Shown here piece by piece: positions 62,570 through 64,000 of a stretch of 64,000 nt of DNA. Both the position numbers and the translations under genes were made by a program. Origin of the DNA: Piscinibacter sp047602365 (GTDB lineage: Bacteria; Pseudomonadota; Gammaproteobacteria; Burkholderiales; Burkholderiaceae_C); contig JASGHM010000001.1 of assembly GCA_047602365.1 (NCBI GenBank), forward strand, positions 806,001 to 870,000, written 5' to 3'. The first letter of the stretch is position 1. Each line of letters opens with the position of its first letter. The notes below the pieces were generated by a model that had not been told where the DNA came from, did not search any database, and worked only from the letters and a program-made list of their open reading frames with translations.

Positions 62570-62893
62570 TCAGACGCCCCAGACGATGTCATGGCCCGCG
62601 GCCTGCGCGCGCTTGAGCATCTCGAGCATCGGCCAGGCGCGCTGGCGCAGCGAGACGCCTTCGCGCGGCGCCAGCGTGCGCCCTTCCGCCTGCGCCTCGC
62701 GCTCGGCCTGCGCGCGGGCCGCTTCGTCGTCGGCCACGGCGCGTTCGATCGCCGCCATCGCCGCGGCCATCGCCGGCGGCTCGATGATGCCCTTGGGCGC
62801 CGGCTCCTTGCCGATGATGCGCAGCACCTGGTCGCCGCTGGGGCCCATCATGATCAGGTCGCCGGCGGCCTTGGACTTGAACTTGTAGATCAT
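62570..62893 (-). CDS. DUF1840 family protein
   Basis: 107 residues. MIYKFKSKAAGDLIMMGPSGDQVLRIIGKEPAPKGII is the characteristic N-terminus of DUF1840, a small betaproteobacterial family of unknown function. The rest is an Ala/Glu-rich helix (AAIERAVADDEAARAQAEREAQAEG) and a C-terminal RAWPMLEMLKRAQAAGHDIVWGV. Its start overlaps the stop of the upstream cyclopropane synthase gene by 4 bases (ATGA). Confidence 0.9.
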   Translation of the reverse strand: MIYKFKSKAAGDLIMMGPSGDQVLRIIGKEPAPKGIIEPPAMAAAMAAIERAVADDEAARAQAEREAQAEGRTLAPREGVSLRQRAWPMLEMLKRAQAAGHDIVWGV

Positions 62894-64000
62894 CGCGGTG
62901 GCAGCGCGGCGTACATGTAGCCGCGGTTGAACGGATAGGCCGATTGTGCGCCCCGCAGCGCGCCGCCCGCCGCATCGCCGTCGGGCCGGGCGGCGAGCAT
63001 CTGGAACAGCGAGATCCAGCCTTGCTCGAAGCTCATCGCGCTGCCGGCGAGGTAGAGGCGGAAGGCTCGCACCACGCGGTCGCCGGCGATGCGCCGCGCC
63101 GCCTCGAGCTGCGCCTCCAGGCCGTCGCTCCAGGCCCACAGCGTGCGGGCGTAGTGCGGCCGCAGGTTCTCCACGTCCAGCGGCTCCAGGCCCGACTCGG
63201 CCATCGTGCGCAGCACCTGGGCGACGTGCAGCAGTTCGCCGCCGGGAAAGATGTAGCGGTCGATGAAGTCGCCGATGCCGGCACCGAGCTGCTCGTTGCG
63301 CGTGCCGCCGGCGGTGATGCCGTGGTTCATCAGCAGCCCACCGGGCCTGAGCAGGCGGTGCACCTTCGCGAAGTAGGCCGGCAGCTGCGCCAGCCCGACA
63401 TGCTCGAACATGCCCACCGAGGCGATCTTGTCGAACGGTTCGTCCTCGGGCAGGTCGCGGTAGTCGAGCAGCTGCATCGTCACCCGCCCGCTCAGCCCGC
63501 GCTGTTCGATCTGCGCGTTGACGTGCGCGTGCTGGTGGCGCGACAGCGTGATGCCGTGGGCCTGCACGCCGTAGTGCTCGGCGGCCCACAGCAGCAGGCC
63601 GCCCCAGCCGGCGCCGATGTCGAGGAAACGCTCGCCGTCGCGCAGCATCAGCTTGCGGCAGATGTGGTCGAGCTTGGCCTCCTGCGCCTGCGCCAGCGTC
63701 ATCGTGCGCTCGCGGTAGTAGGCGCAGGAGTAGACACTGCGCGGGTCCAGCCAGAGCGCGTAGAAGTCGTCGGAGACGTCGTAGTGGAACTGCACCTGCT
63801 GCGCGTCGAGCTCGCGGCGGTGGCGCTGCCGCGAGCGCACCTGCCGCCACAGCTCGCGCCACCAGGCCAGCGGCGCCGGCGGAGCCTGGGCGTCACGCGG
63901 ATCACTGTCGACCAGCTGCGCGGCGATCGCCATCAGGTCGCGCAGCGCGCCGTCGATGTCGATGCGGCCCTCGACGTAGTCCTCGGCGACGCGGCCGATC
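62890..64000 (-). CDS. cfa: Cyclopropane-fatty-acyl-phospholipid synthase, 5' truncated by window edge
   Basis: At least 370 residues are visible; the frame runs on past base 64000, so the true start is outside. It methylates cis double bonds of membrane lipids using S-adenosylmethionine. The SAM-binding motif is in ERFLDIGAGWGGLLLW. The acidic/aromatic active-site region YSCAYYRERTMTLAQAQEAKLDHI and the conserved Glu/His pair (MFEHVG) are present. The C-terminal EQGWISLFQML is the usual end. It overlaps the DUF1840 gene by 4 bases. Confidence 0.95.
   Translation of the reverse strand, partial: IGRVAEDYVEGRIDIDGALRDLMAIAAQLVDSDPRDAQAPPAPLAWWRELWRQVRSRQRHRRELDAQQVQFHYDVSDDFYALWLDPRSVYSCAYYRERTMTLAQAQEAKLDHICRKLMLRDGERFLDIGAGWGGLLLWAAEHYGVQAHGITLSRHQHAHVNAQIEQRGLSGRVTMQLLDYRDLPEDEPFDKIASVGMFEHVGLAQLPAYFAKVHRLLRPGGLLMNHGITAGGTRNEQLGAGIGDFIDRYIFPGGELLHVAQVLRTMAESGLEPLDVENLRPHYARTLWAWSDGLEAQLEAARRIAGDRVVRAFRLYLAGSAMSFEQGWISLFQMLAARPDGDAAGGALRGAQSAYPFNRGYMYAALPPR

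Overview
The window is about 64 kb of high-GC chromosome from a betaproteobacterium. It is most likely Burkholderiales, of the Leptothrix/Rubrivivax/Ideonella type. This rests on gene content and order: dacA-dat-ybeD-lipB-lipA, phoH-ybeY, ruvA and ruvB close together, hpd-phhA with an Lrp-type regulator, a manX-ptsH-ptsI partial PTS, DUF1840, DUF2946 and FFLEELY-motif proteins. It also rests on an rrn operon ordered 16S-tRNA-Ile(GAT)-tRNA-Ala(TGC)-23S-5S. No prophage, insertion sequence, CRISPR array or replication origin is visible. This is core chromosome, and the interest lies mainly in regulation.

Layout. 0-6 kb: the 3' part of an EF-G paralogue, a small heat-shock protein with a possible RNA thermometer, purT, a possible DNA-binding protein, and two small proteins of unknown function behind a structured leader. 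6-12 kb: aldo/keto reductase, then a DUF2855 gene joined by 4-base overlaps to a complete ABC importer, an HDOD protein with a sigma-28-like promoter, and aquaporin Z. 12-17.8 kb: aromatic amino acid catabolism (Lrp regulator, hpd, phhA), a lipase-like hydrolase, and a GMC dehydrogenase with a Tat-exported small subunit. 18-21.4 kb: FFLEELY protein, frame-disrupted acyl-CoA ligase, metallo-beta-lactamase-fold hydrolase. 21.5-27 kb: the rrn operon on the minus strand, with promoters, boxA sites and RNase III processing stems. 27-34 kb: ptsI, ptsH, manX, an MFS transporter with a lipoprotein, a class III CoA transferase, and a degenerate kinase/receiver protein. 34-41 kb: DUF4197, a thioredoxin-like protein, a zinc-ribbon protein, and the lipoate/peptidoglycan operon. 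41-46 kb: hydrolase, ferredoxin, VanZ-like protein, hemJ, a candidate small RNA, hemB, a CorA transporter and an EamA transporter. 46-53 kb: ybeY, phoH, a histidine kinase/response regulator pair, ruvA, a copper chaperone with DUF2946, and ruvB. 53-64 kb: a branched-chain amino acid type ABC operon headed by an IclR regulator, then a sterol-desaturase-like hydroxylase, a DSD1-type PLP enzyme, a histidine phosphatase, a PEBP-like protein, DUF1840 and the 3' part of a cyclopropane fatty acid synthase.

Two window-wide patterns stand out. First, at least a dozen first genes of transcription units carry a -10-like hexamer only 5-8 bases before the start codon and no Shine-Dalgarno sequence, which suggests leaderless transcripts. 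Second, five genes (fadD, an EamA transporter, ybeY, the histidine kinase, the DSD1-type enzyme) need single-base corrections to restore a family-consistent frame. Seven such breaks, two of them in the normally important ybeY, look more like sequence errors than real pseudogenes, so locus boundaries rather than exact frames should be trusted there.

The most promising undescribed element is a compact three-hairpin RNA candidate on the minus strand between hemJ and hemB. It has an anti-Shine-Dalgarno loop and a strong terminator.
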